This document shows, piece by piece, positions 44,818 to 55,363 of a stretch of 64,000 bases of DNA (position 1 is the stretch's first letter; each line of letters starts with the position of its first letter). This stretch comes from Chrysogorgia sp. JL179-B06. Its lineage: Eukaryota > Cnidaria > Anthozoa > Scleralcyonacea > Chrysogorgiidae. The stretch spans positions 62,001 through 126,000 of the forward strand of contig JAYKKM010000225.1 in the NCBI GenBank assembly GCA_035772405.1, read 5' to 3'. Both the position numbers and the translations under genes were made by a program. The notes beneath the pieces were generated by a model. It did no database searches. It saw only the letters and a program-made list of their open reading frames with translations, and was not told the DNA's origin.

Positions 44818-45640
44818 ACAACGGCCTTGTCCAATACAATGGCAATGATTTACAGCAGTGAGCGTTCATTTCTAGCGTAATATCTGCTACTCATAGAATA
44901 TATGGAATATAAGGATCTTATACTATTGGCTTTGCCTGGAAACTGTGCGTCTTGAAGGAAACTTTGAAATGTTTGCATTAAACGGCAAACAACGAGCGAC
45001 GGATACCAGGGGTAGCGCCAGAGGGGGGAGGGGGGGACAGGGGGGCTGTAGTACCCCCCCCCCCCGTCGGGGAAAAATTAACAATTCGTCGGGGAACGAG
45101 CAGGAAGAAAAAAAGAAAAAGAAGGAAAAAGAAGAAAAAAAGTTCGTCTTTTGTTTTCATAGAATCGTAAAAGCATTAACAAACAACGTCAAAGGTCATC
45201 TCTGTGTCGTTTCGCGCGCTCACTGTCATCTAGTTTTTGCGTGAATATTATTGTTAGAGTTAGTTTCGTATACAGTAAGGAAATACTGACTATAAAAGTG
45301 TGAAAGTGTAAAAGTTTGTTGAAATTACTGCCTTCAAAATACAGGAAATAGCGTTTCAGAGGCTTAGAAAATATGCCCCCGGACTGCCCTACAGCCCCCC
45401 TGTCGGGGACCTTAGTCCCTCCGTCGGGGAATTCCTGGCGCCACCCTCCACGGCCCACCGAGTGTAACCAAATACTATCAAAAATAAAAGGATTGGTTTA
45501 CTTGTTCAATTTCGTGGCCCAAAAATTGGCCCCGAACAAGCATGTTAACGCGCAAGGCATTATCTGGACACTAATTTGATACACGTGTAAAACTCTACGT
45601 CACAAAACGTCATAAAACTGAACATCTCGACCGACAGACA
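44818..45640. other. intronic stretch with GGGG/CCCC and A-rich low complexity
   Basis: GGGGGGAGGGGGGACAGGGG near 45022 and C runs near 45053 occur with CCCTGTCGGGGA and CGTCGGGGAAT type motifs. No gene is recognised. Predicted frames with Lys/Glu runs come from low complexity. Confidence 0.4.
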
Positions 45641-45789
45641 CTAGCGAAGTTGGCCATAGCAACTGGTCATGCTATGCAAATTTTGAAAAGATTTACATAT
45701 TCAGATCTTTAGAAATGTATTGTTTTCAAAATATGCAGATGTTTATAAATTAGCATAGCATGACCAGTTGCTATGGCCAGCTTCGCCAC
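45641..45789. mobile_element. foldback MITE with 35-bp arms
   Basis: AGCGAAGTTGGCCATAGCAA and CTGGTCATGCTATGC at the left pair with GCATAGCATGACCAG and TTGCTATGGCCAGCTTCGC at the right. The centre also shows weaker pairing. No ORF. Confidence 0.75.
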
Positions 45790-45911
45790 TGCCGACAGAA
45801 CGACAGAGGGAAATTTACACAAATCGAGATTTCGTTGACTATACATAGTTCCGCGAAGAAGTCTGGGTACGAGAAACCCAAGTCAAGATTAGTGTGCTGC
45901 CTACGGCTACG

Positions 45912-46635
45912 GCAGCAAAAATTCTTCATCGTTTGAACCAGAATATGATTTACAGATATAAAACCGCGTTTCATATTTACTTTTATAGTTTGTTCATGTA
46001 AAACGAATGGTAAAAGCTTTGGGTTGAGATATTTAAGTAATATTTGAACAACGACAGCGAGTGTTTCACCGGGATATCCAAACACGAGAAAACAATGTAT
46101 GAAAACACGAGCGCGTAGCGCGAGTGTTTTTGTTAATTGATTTCGAGTGTTTGGATATCCCGGTGGGACACGAGCTGGAGTTGTTTAAATAGCTTCTCAA
46201 ATGAACACAAGTATAGGTTATATTTGATTGGATGATATTCTCTCATGGGAGGGTTATGTTAATAGTTGAACACTACAATACATTTATTTGATCGGCATAC
46301 GTAATTAGGATTTTGAGGAAGATCACTAGTGATCTTCCTCAAATATCCTAATTACGTATGCCGATCAAATGTATTGTAGTGTTCTGAGACACGGTGTTTG
46401 ACAATTAGTTATCCAAATGCAATCCCGTGACTAGATGGGTCTTTATTATTGGATAATTAGCTCATGAATTATTAATGAGTTTGAGAACAATAAATGAACA
46501 CTTTCAGCACTATTGACTATCCGCTATTGCGGAACTATCAGCCATTGCGGACGATTGTACGAACTTTCGTATTTGTTTACATTTTAACCACGTGACAACT
46601 ACACGTGCTTGCCAGCGTGCAAGTGGTGAATTACA
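45912..46635 (-). repeat. inverted copy of 37531-37795, split by a hairpin element
   Basis: GTTTGAACCAGAATATGATTT through GGTTGAGATATTTAA, and then CAATAAATGAACACTTTCAG through GTGCAAGTGGTGAATTAC, match the other copy in inverse. The two parts are separated by 46037-46487, which is absent there. Confidence 0.75.
46037..46487 (+). mobile_element. hairpin element with six direct CGAG blocks and a second palindrome
   Basis: The first hairpin (46047-46185) has three shells: AACAAC/GTTGTT, then TGTTTCACCGGGATATCC and its complement, then AAAACA and TGTTTT, with tip CGCGTAGCG. CGAG lies at 46058, 46085, 46108, 46121, 46144 and 46171, all direct. A second, near-perfect palindrome spans 46268-46384. 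The element ends with CTCATGAATTATTAATGAG and TTTGAGA. Its borders are defined by the empty site near 37660. Confidence 0.75.
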
Positions 46636-47738
46636 ACAGCTATAATACAGTAGTTGCATAATACCTACATGTACATGTTCTTAGGGTATAGCAATGTATT
46701 AACAACTGACTCTATCTAACAACTCAAAAATCTATAGGCTAATTTCATTTTTTGTGAATGAGGTGGATAAATTATGAGAAAATCCTTTTCCAAAAATGCC
46801 CAAAATGCTGTTCTAGATAAGAGCATCAAATTTTCAAAATTTTCTGTGTAGCATATGACCAAGACCCCTCTAGAAATGTTGCATCTTTGGCACAACCTTT
46901 ATTGTAATTAGCTTAATTTAGCCACTCCAAATAGTTTCCCATCCACCGCTGGCCGCATCACCTGGAAGAAGCTGTGTGATTTGTCAATTATTGTCGTAAT
47001 GTATCCATTATTTGCCTTTTATGAATCCAGAGTAAAAGACAAAAATGATAAATATGGTAAAGGTGTTGTAGTATATTCATGACTGTTATGTATATATTGT
47101 ATTTCCATGTGACAAATTTCAATTCCAAACACCAGTAAATAAAAGTTGCTGGAAGTTTCTATTTGATGGTTGCCAAATGGATAGATATAAATTGGTGCCA
47201 GAAGATGGCTGTGATATTTCATAATATAAATGTTCATACAAACAATGAATAATGGAAATGGACAGCCTGCCCATGTGCAATTCTCAGAAAGGGGGGCTAT
47301 AGGCAGGTTTTACTAATAACTGAAAACCCTAAATGTTTACCAGTAAATATACATCATTTTATCATTCACTTTGTTTCTATCCCGAATTTTGATTGGTTAC
47401 TTTTACTTGTAAATATGGTAACTGACTGCAAATAATTTTTTGAGCAAATAATTTTCTGAGCATGCGCACTAGCAACAGCAGTTACAAATAATTTTCACAA
47501 CCTTGTTTGTTTTCATGTCTTCAGCTTGTCGGAGAATGAAATTGAAAGTATTTTAGAGGCAAGAACAAGTGATAAATCTTTATTATTGAATGATAAATCA
47601 ATTATTGAATTTGTCTATTGCAAAATATCATTGATTTGTCAGTGTCTTGCAACCAGTTATTTAAATAACTGGTAGCTCACCACTGACAAATCATATTTTG
47701 CTGAGACTCATCCAATAATTGATAATTATTTATTAGAT
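46636..47738. other. AT-rich intronic stretch
   Basis: I see no gene or clear element. A small inverted pair, TGATAAATCAATTATTGAAT and the region near 47710, flanks repeats of ATTGATTTGTCAGTG and CACTGACAAATCATA near 47630-47695. Confidence 0.4.
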
Positions 47739-47827
47739 TTAAAGGTGCCGCAAGTCCGTTCTGCGCACGTACACGCACAATTACCCTACGCCCAAATGCT
47801 CCATGGTTTAATGATAGCTTAAGAGTT

Positions 47828-48295
47828 ATGAAGAAACAAAAACGACAGTTTGAGCGTAAATGTCTCTCTACACGCCTTCAGGTTCATCATCAATTGTACA
47901 AGGAACAATGTCGTAAATACGCAAAGGCAATTGATTTTGCAAAAACAGATTATTATAAGGCTAAGATATCTAACTCTAATCAGAATCAGCTATTTCACAT
48001 GATTGAGGGGATGTTCCGAGTAAAATCTATTCCTTTATTGCCTTCACATGATTCTTCGTATGACCTGGCTGATGCTTTTAGTTGTTATTTTTCAACTAAG
48101 ATTCAGTTACTTCGAGATAAACTTACTAGTACACATGGGTCAGTTAAGAAGTTATCTATAGCAGTTGACTCTCCTTGTTGTAAAAGCTCTCTCAGTGAAT
48201 TTACTACTGTATCTGAAAGCTTTGTCTGTAACACAATCAAACAGTACTCGTCTAAATCCTGTGCCTTAGATCCTGTACCTATACACATCTGCTAA
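47828..48295 (+). pseudogene. pre-RT linker of the L2-like LINE
   Basis: The frame KKQKRQFERKCLSTRLQVHH...FAKTDYYKAKI and SKSCALDPVPIHIC is the usual segment before the RT fingers. A frame break at 48290-48310 separates it from the RT ORF. Confidence 0.7.
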
Positions 48296-48309
48296 AGGAA
48301 TCTCTTGAC

Positions 48310-49761
48310 GTGTTAGCTGCCCCAATTACTGACATTATCAATTCATCTTTATCCTCAGGAGTATTTCCTCTGTCACTTAAGAAAGGTCTCATCTGCCCAT
48401 CTATTAAAAAACCTACTAGTGATAAAGAGCAATTCCCTAACTATAGACCTATTACTAACGTGGCTTTCTTGTCAAAAGTATTAGAGCGGAATGCTGCCAG
48501 ACAGACAACAGACTATCTTATTGAGAATAACCTCCTTGCAAAAATGCAATCTGCTTATAGACTCTTTCATAGCACAGAGACAGCAGTACTGCGTGTTTTC
48601 AATGACATCCTTAATGCACTTGATGAAAATCAGGAAGTAGTGTTGGTACTGTTGGACTTATCATCTGCGTTCGACACCATTGACCACACTGTTCTATTGG
48701 AGAGACTTAAACATCGTTATGGGTTTAGTGGAACTGTACTAGCCTGGTATCGCTCATACCTTTCTGATCGGGTACAGTCAGTTATGGTGAAGAATACGCA
48801 TTCCTCAAATAAACCATTGCAATATGGTGTACCTCAGGGTTCTGTACTGGGTCCACTTCTGTTTTCACTGTTCTTTGCGCCATTGGAAGATGTGATCAAA
48901 GCCCACGGCCTTGATTGCATAATGTACGCTGATGACACACAGCTGTATATGCCTATAAAATCTCCATGTGATCGACCTGCTGCTCTAGCTAAACTTGAGT
49001 TATGTATTAAGGACATCACCATCTGGTGTACTATGAATGGTCTTATACGCAATCCAAGTAAAACCGAGATTGTCCATCTATCATCACGTTTTATGCATTG
49101 CGAACCAATGCCAGAAATATGTGTCAATGATGTGATAATCCAACCGGCTACGGTTGCACGTGATCTCGGTGTTGCTGTTGATAGACATTTAAAATTAAAT
49201 ACTCATGTAAATAACATTTGTAAATCGGCCACTTTGGCTATCAGTAATATTGGCAAGATCAGGAAATATTTGAGTAAAAAGGACTGTGAGAAGTTGGTGC
49301 ATGCATTCATAACATCAAAACTTGACAGCTGTAATAGCATCCTATATGGCTTACCAGATACTGAATTGAGCAAGTTACAGCGAATTCAAAATACAGCTGC
49401 TAGACTTGTTGCAGGGGTTAAAAAATCGGAGCATATCTCCCCTGCGCTACGTAATCTTCACTGGTTGCCGGTGAGATCACGGATTGTTTTTAAGATACTA
49501 ATAATTACTTTCAAGGCTTTGCATGGCCAGGCGCCAGCTTATATTACTGATTTGCTAACTAAATATAAACCTACTCGTACTTTGAGATCATCTGACCAAA
49601 ATCTGCTACTCGAGCCAAAATCCAAAACGGTGACTCATGGAGACAGAGCATTCTCGGTTGCAGCACCAAAACTGTGGAATTCATTACCACAGGAAATTAG
49701 AAGCTTTGAAATGTTAAGTAATTTTAAGTCTGCAGTTAAGACTTTTCTTTTTTTAAATTAA
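48310..49761 (+). CDS. reverse transcriptase of the L2-like LINE (483 codons open)
   Basis: Motifs in order are NYRPITNVAFLSKVLER (about 45), LLDLSSAFDTIDHTVLL (about 117), YGVPQGSVLGPLLFSLFFAP (about 177), YADDTQLYMP with the catalytic Asp pair (about 205), SKLDSCNSILYGLPD (about 337) and LHWLPVRSRIVFKILIITFK (about 382). It ends in a C-terminal block with GDRAFSVAAPKLWNSLP. The catalytic residues are intact, but no endonuclease or ORF1 remains, so the element cannot move alone. Confidence 0.9.
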   Translation: MLAAPITDIINSSLSSGVFPLSLKKGLICPSIKKPTSDKEQFPNYRPITNVAFLSKVLERNAARQTTDYLIENNLLAKMQSAYRLFHSTETAVLRVFNDILNALDENQEVVLVLLDLSSAFDTIDHTVLLERLKHRYGFSGTVLAWYRSYLSDRVQSVMVKNTHSSNKPLQYGVPQGSVLGPLLFSLFFAPLEDVIKAHGLDCIMYADDTQLYMPIKSPCDRPAALAKLELCIKDITIWCTMNGLIRNPSKTEIVHLSSRFMHCEPMPEICVNDVIIQPATVARDLGVAVDRHLKLNTHVNNICKSATLAISNIGKIRKYLSKKDCEKLVHAFITSKLDSCNSILYGLPDTELSKLQRIQNTAARLVAGVKKSEHISPALRNLHWLPVRSRIVFKILIITFKALHGQAPAYITDLLTKYKPTRTLRSSDQNLLLEPKSKTVTHGDRAFSVAAPKLWNSLPQEIRSFEMLSNFKSAVKTFLFLN

Positions 49762-50324
49762 TAGTTATTGTTCATAGTGTTAATATATGTAGTAGGCTTT
49801 ATCTTATAATGAAACTGTAATTAGTTTTAAAAGTAACTTTAAGAATATATATATATATTGTTGTAAGAGCATTGAGACGATTGTATAATGCTCCTAATAC
49901 GTCTTTATTATTATATGTGTGAATAACTTCAAACGTGGGGGACTCCATATGTCAACAAACTTTAATGGAATAGATTTGCAACAGTTCGAAAATGAGTATT
50001 CGTCAAAAGGTGGCGAAGGCGCGAGTGGTAGTTTGATATAATTATCCACATTTAGGATCCGAACGCTGCTTCTTATAACATGCTTTTTAGGCGGAAAAGC
50101 TCAAGTGTGGAAAACAAATCCGCAATACTTCATGTTCAATGTTCATTAATGCAATGTAAAGAAACGATGTAAATGCTAGAAACGTGGACATGTGCAGAAC
50201 GGACTTGATGGCACCTTTAATTTGCCAATAGGAAGATACCCTAACAAGACTCTGTCTCTATGTATGCATTAATGTCCTCAAATATGGGTGTGTCTATACA
50301 GTATGTCTTTATAACTACTGTATA

Positions 50325-50432
50325 TATAAGCCTATAGATGCTATAAACCTAGATACTATAGAAACTATAGAACCTATAGATGCTATAGAAACTATAGATG
50401 CAGCTATAAAACCTATAGAAACTATAGAACCT

Positions 50433-50521
<89 letters not shown>

Positions 50522-50620
50522 GTAGATGCTATAGAACATATAGATGCTATAAAACCCATAAACATAGATGTTATAGAACCTATAGATGCTATAGAAACTA
50601 TAATAGAAACTATAGAACCT

Positions 50621-50662
<42 letters not shown>

Positions 50663-50900
50663 GTAGATGCTATAGAACATATAGATGCTATAAAACCCAT
50701 AAACATAGATGTTATAGAACCTATAGATGCTATAGAAGCTATAGAAGCTTTAGGTAGTATAGAACCTACAGTATAGACGCTATAGAAACTATAGAACTTA
50801 TATAGAACATATAAGATATATGGTATAGAACATATAGATACTATAGAGACTATAGAACCTATAGAAGTATAGAACCTATATATGCTATAGAGTCTATATT
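50325..50900. repeat. CTATAGATG/CTATAGAA minisatellite with AT tracts
   Basis: Units of 9-12 bp such as CTATAGAACCTATAGATG repeat irregularly, with (AT)n tracts at 50431-50519 and 50621-50660. A 70-bp segment with ATAGAACATATAGATGCTAT and AAACATAGATG is itself duplicated. The inverse minisatellite lies at 54820-54920. Confidence 0.9.
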
Positions 50901-51725
50901 AGGCTAATGCGATGTATCAATATTTTCGATAAATATCGATATTTTAAAAATATCGATAAGCGATATTCAATTTTACGCATATCGAAAATATCGAAAGTCG
51001 ATTTTTTAAAAATAATTTCGGCAATTATTGTTGTAAAGTAGAGAACAGCATACGCTAACTACGTAGCGCCATAGACGAGATGTCGCATAGGAAGACAACT
51101 GGAATAGCGATGTAAACAAAGTATAATTGGGATAGTCTATTTGGCGCGGGTAGCGGGTCGCGGGTACGTGGCGCAGGTGCGGGTGATGGCGCGGGTGCGG
51201 GTATTAAAATGGCGCGGGTAAATTTGCCGGTCGAGCACTTTTCTCCGGATGCTAACTTTCTTTGCTGTTGACAACAAATTAAGGCGACAAGTTCGATTGC
51301 AAAGAGAAGCCAGGTGCTTACAAAATGTAAATTCGAATCAGTTAATGTATTTCTCAAACTAAAAGTCTCGGCTTGGTAGTTGGTAACACTGTGAGAAAAT
51401 AGATGAGATATAACTGTCAGCCACAAGACAAAGGACGCGCTAGAACTTACGCAGTTTAGCATGCAGTTGCGCGTAGACCACAAAGTATCAGAATATCGCG
51501 GCTCCCGCAGTTCTGTCGTGAAGTAGTCAAACTAATTTCGTTAACGTTCAAGTGTTCAATCAACTCAAGTCTCTAAAATGTCGAAAAACGAGTCCTACTT
51601 AAGCCAAACAAAGCAAACATGTTGGTGTTTCTTGCTGAAAATTTGTAAATATTCTCTTCATAGAATGCAAAAAAATTGTAGATAATTACTCTCTGTAGAT
51701 TGAACATTCCATGCTTAATAAACCT
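50901..51725. other. CGATAT-rich arm and low-complexity GC-rich patch
   Basis: TATCGATA-type repeats at 50935-51000 are followed by a GCGGGT-rich patch (51145-51230). That patch yields a proline-rich minus-strand frame which I do not accept as a gene. Confidence 0.5.
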
Positions 51726-52211
51726 TTAAAGTGCCCCTAACCTCAAAATGTTTTATTGTCTTATTTGGAAGAATGTTTAAAATGATAAAGTAACTTCTTT
51801 TGAAGATTTTCGTTTCTTCGCTTTCTTTTTGAGATATATCAGTTTGTTTTTTGATATGCAAATATCTGGAATTTCGTCACACATGCATGATGAGTTATCA
51901 GAGAATGTTATATATCTTTGCGTTCATCAAATAAAAACACTAAAGTGTGAATAACACGTGTGTGCGTTTCTCCCACAACACCAAACGTCTTGATTTTAAA
52001 GGATTTCGTTCGAGAATGAAAGAGATACAGTGTATACACATTTCTCCAATAAGTCATTATGCATGTGTGACGAAATTCCAGACATTTGCATATCAAACAA
52101 ACTGATATATCTCAAAAAGAAAGCGAAGAAACGAAAATCTTCAAAAGAAGTTACTTTATCATTTTGAAAGTTCTTCCAAACAAGACAATAAAACATTTTG
52201 AGGAGTTTTAA
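51726..52211. mobile_element. TTAA-bounded foldback MITE (copy 7), right end eroded
   Basis: The left end is TTAAAGTGCCCCTAACCTC. The right end keeps TTTTGAGGAGTTTTAA but has lost the GGGGCAC part. Long arms, for example ATATATCAGTTTGTTT and AAACAAACTGATATAT, pair almost perfectly. The start TTAAAGTGCCCC matches copy 1 at 2868. Confidence 0.85.
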
Positions 52212-52569
52212 CTTTTTAGCGTTTTTTACATGCACCTGCGCTTACCGCGCGTGCACCGAGGTAAATTGAGTTTTCGTATTTGCTTCAATTTCGATATTCG
52301 ATATCGCCGATGCAATTTTCCCTTTAGTAAATAAATATTACCATCCCGAAGCGTCGTTACCATCCCAACTCTCATAGAATGTTGGGTAAGCGGAGTGAAA
52401 TTCCTCGTGGTCCCAAGGTTCCCGCACACTTTATTTCGCGGCTCCTCGTGTTCTTTCATAATATTTCTATCTAAAAAGCGAACAAGCATCTATATGGCGA
52501 GTTCTTTGAAAAAAACAAATTTAAACAAACCCGAAACAATCAAGAGGCAGATTTGGAGCAAGTCTATGA

Positions 52570-52692
52570 AATAGTGTGTAAGTTGTCTAACGTTTCCGTT
52601 TCGAGCGGCCCTTGTGAAATAATAACTGAGTGATTATTTCACTTTGCCTTCGCTCGAAACGTTATAGACAACTTACACGCTATTTCGGCAGA
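52570..52692. repeat. hairpin repeat with AAGTTGTCTAACGTT arms
   Basis: GTGTAAGTTGTCTAACGTT and the region CGTTTCGAGCG pair with CGCTCGAAACG and TTATAGACAACTTACAC. The loop contains GTGAAATAAT and ATTATTTCAC. Here CGAG pairs normally with CTCG, unlike the direct-CGAG family. Confidence 0.7.
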
Positions 52693-52827
52693 ACACCAAC
52701 CTTTTTATATATTTTGATTTCTATTTCTACACTGCCTACGCAGCACAAAACGTTTTATTTCATTTGTTATGCTTAACTGTTTATTATATTTATTTATGGT
52801 TATACAGTATCACGGTGGTCCATACAG

Positions 52828-54233
52828 GTTATAGGGGGGCTATTTATAGGGGGTCGGTCTTTCCGCAAACCGCCGCGTATTTTTCTTTTCTCTAAAATCT
52901 ATAAGCTCGGAAAGGCAATTTTCAGCAATTTGAGCAAACTTTTTCATCTTATTCTACAGCGAGCATAGTTCAAATGAATCCAAGAGTTGCCTGCTGTGAT
53001 GCTGTCTCTTAGCAGGTGACGCCATTTTTTGCACCTAGTGCTAACAGATGTATGGGAACCAATCTAACACTCACGTGGCAAGGGGTTGGCTAACACTTCA
53101 GGCAGTCAGGCTATACCCATATGTAAAATTTATTACCTTAAGTAGCTTCTCTCCTAGCCTCTATAGTCGTACTAAAGGTAGTCGTACTAATACAATTGGG
53201 AAAAAAAACATTAAATTTAGCAACGCTTGTCCTGATTTTTTGGGGGGCTCCCCCCATTTAATGTCCCCCCCCCCCCCCCCTAACCTCAATGGCACACTGA
53301 GCTTATTAAAGCCTGGCCTGGTGGTAAATTTACTCCCATTTACGGCATTTACCTGTCCAGGGGAGGGACAGGAGAAAGTTCCGCATTGTAACGGCTGTAG
53401 CTTCCTTCTTCTGGCCTTCTGGAGGGCCGTCCCAAAGTTCGAGAAAGGCTCGGATTGTATTCCTAACCGTAATCCTCTACTGAAAATGCGTAACAACCGA
53501 AAACTGTGCGAAAAATTTAGCAACGCTTGTCCTGATTTTTTGGGGGGCTCCCCCCATTTAATGTCCCTCCCCCCCTAATCTCAATGGCACACTGAGCTTA
53601 TTAAAGCCTGGCCTGGTGGTAAATTTACTCCCATTTACGGCATTTACCTCTGTCCAGGGGAGGGACAGGAGAAAGTTCCGCATTGTAACGGCTGTAGCTT
53701 CCTTCTTCTGGCCTTCTGGAGGGCCGTCCCAAAGTTCGAGAAAGGCTCGGATTGTATTCCTAACCGTAATCCTCTACTGAAAATGCGTAACAACCGAAAA
53801 CTGTGCGAAAAATTTAGCAACGCTTGTCCTGATTTTTTGGGGGGCTCCCCCCATTTAATGTCCCTCCCCCCTAATCTCAATGGCACACTGAGCTTATTAA
53901 AGCCTGGCCTGGTGGTAAATTTACTCCCATTTACGGCATTTACCTCTGTCCAGGGGAGGGACAGGAGAAAGTTCCGCATTGTAACGGCTGTAGCTTCCTT
54001 CTTCTGGCCTTCTGGAGGGCCGTCCCAAAGTTCGAGAAAGGCTCGGATTGTATTCCTAACCGTAATCCTCTACTGAAAATGCGTAACAACCGAAAACTGT
54101 GCGAAAAAGTAATGATTTTCCGCCACTGCTCGATAATTTCTTCACCGTAAACCGCCACGAAAATGGAGATATATCCGCAATCCGACTCCCAAAATAGGCT
54201 AAAACCGCCAACTATAATAGCCCCCCTGTTATA
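52828..54233. mobile_element. inner TIR element carrying a 299-bp triplication
   Basis: ATAGGGGGGCTATTTATAG at the left and ATAGCCCCCCTGTTATA at the right are inverted. Between them lie CCGC-rich segments (AAACCGCCGCG and AAACCGCCACG) and three tandem 299-bp units. No transposase is seen. Confidence 0.6.
53213..54110. repeat. three tandem copies of a 298-300 bp unit
   Basis: The landmark CAACGCTTGTCCTG recurs at 53220, 53520 and 53818. The copies are almost identical, differing mainly in a C homopolymer after AATGTCCC and by CTGTCC versus CTCTGTCC. The unit includes GGCACACTGAGCTTATTAAA and GGGGAGGGACAGGAGAAAG. Open frames across it arise from the high identity and are not convincing genes. 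Confidence 0.95.
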
Positions 54234-55101
54234 TGCAATGCGCATATAATACATGTAGTTTCAGTCGACAAATATATTTTGTCAGTCCACAAATATATTT
54301 TGAAACCTCGCAGCATACGAATTGTTGGGATTGATATTTCAAAATCCCGAATAACGTTGTTTGCCTTTTGGAAAGTATCTACATATACGTTGTGACTATC
54401 GATTACAAAATCGAATTTACTGGTCCAGGATTAAGAGTTTGCCATGTATAATTTCTTATGCATGAACGCTCTTCTCCTATTAAATACTAAATATTTACTG
54501 ATTTTGATTTTCACAATGTCACCGCACCAAACAAAGTATGCGGGAACCTTGGGACCACAAGGAATTTCACTCCACTTACCCAACATTCTATGAGAGCTGG
54601 GATGGTAACGACGCTTCGGGATGGTAACGACCGTTTACGAAAGGGAAAATTGCATCGCCGATATCATCGAAAAAAATTTCGATATCGATATATAGATATA
54701 TTTCAATATCGCATTAGCGTAGTCTATATATATGTTGCGTGGTTTTGAAATAGAATGAGGCAACACCATTATATTGTTTCATTCAATAGCGATACCAACC
54801 TCGTACCAAGGATCTCCGGGTTCTATAGCATCTATAGGTTCTATAACATCTATAGGTTTTATAGCATCCATATAAGGTTCTATAGCATCTATAGGTTCTA
54901 TAGCATCTATAGGCTTATATAGTTATAAAGACATATAGACGCACCCATATTCGAGGACACGCATACTGTACTGGTAGAGAAAGAGCCCCTAACAATAAAA
55001 AATAAAAATCTACATTTTTAATTTAAGCCACAAAATTGAATCTGCCAGTTTTCGTATGTTTAAGAGAAAAGGACGTAATTCAAACAACAGATTAATTTTA
55101 C

Positions 55102-55363
55102 CTCTAACTTCAACTTTTTCATCGATGGATGAACTATCAGTTGTTGTATTAAGCTTTGAGAAATCATCCACGTTTGAGGAAGGAGCCAAAGATGTACCAT
55201 CTTCGTATGATTGCAAATCATTTCTATCGCTAACTGTCTCATTGACATCGACATTTCCATTGCCTTGACTGTCTTCATATGTTTGCACTGTTTTGCTGTC
55301 AGTGTCCTCCGTCTGTAACTCAACTGACGTAACTTCAACTATCTCAGTATTCTTTTCTGTCAT
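55102..55363 (-). CDS. IQUB: IQUB exon 1 (acidic N-terminus)
   Basis: From ATG at 55361-55363 the product MTEKNTEIVEVTSVELQTED then SQGNGNVDVNETVSDRND and SIDEKVEVR is acidic and low in hydrophobic residues, like the N-terminus of vertebrate IQUB. The donor is AGAG/GTAAAA and joins exon 2 as VEVRVKLVLMPEG. The frame is open further upstream to a TAA but has no other ATG, so this start is chosen. An X-box lies 112 bp upstream. Confidence 0.82.

Larger units (their letters stand above)
47780..49915 (+). mobile_element. 5'-truncated L2-like LINE with intact RT
   Basis: It starts inside the linker (RPNAPWFNDSLRVMKKQKRQ). It has one in-frame stop at the C-terminal end of the 47828-48295 frame, then 483 open codons of RT. 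The 3' UTR ends in TTATTA-type repeats near 49905-49915. The endonuclease is missing. It is related to the LINE at 3655-6595, which shares YADDTQLY and GLP. Confidence 0.85.
47739..50220. mobile_element. TTAA-bounded MITE (copy 6) split by a LINE
   Basis: The left end TTAAAGGTGCC, then CAAGTCCGTTCTGC, and the right end GCAGAACGGACTTG, then GGCACCTTTAA, are complementary over about 27 bp. The interior is a 5'-truncated LINE plus about 280 bp of other DNA. The MITE must have been present before the LINE landed. Confidence 0.75.
50273..54959. mobile_element. 4.7-kb inverted-repeat element with nested insertions
   Basis: The outer arms pair TGTCCTCAAATATGGGTG (50273) with the inverse at 54953, including CTATAGATGC minisatellites on both sides. 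Next come CGATAT-rich blocks (50915-50990 and 54665-54720), then GATGCAATTTTCCCTTT and CATAGAATGTTGGGTAAG (about 52300-52440 and 54537-54660). A TTAA foldback and other DNA split the left arm. The centre holds a further TIR pair around a 299-bp triplication. The motif GTAAACGGTCGTTACC links it to the element at 19463-21785. Confidence 0.75.

Noticed and set aside
51055..51483. Minus-strand 142-codon frame with a Pro/Ala-rich segment
   Set aside because: The Pro/Ala part is a GCGGGT repeat; the rest lacks recognisable features.
52570..52692. Member of the direct-CGAG hairpin family
   Set aside because: Its CGAG pairs with CTCG in the opposite arm, so it lacks the direct orientation that defines the family.
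53048..53578. Plus-strand 176-codon frame and several 97-120 codon minus-strand frames
   Set aside because: They arise from the nearly identical 299-bp tandem units and their C runs, without family features.
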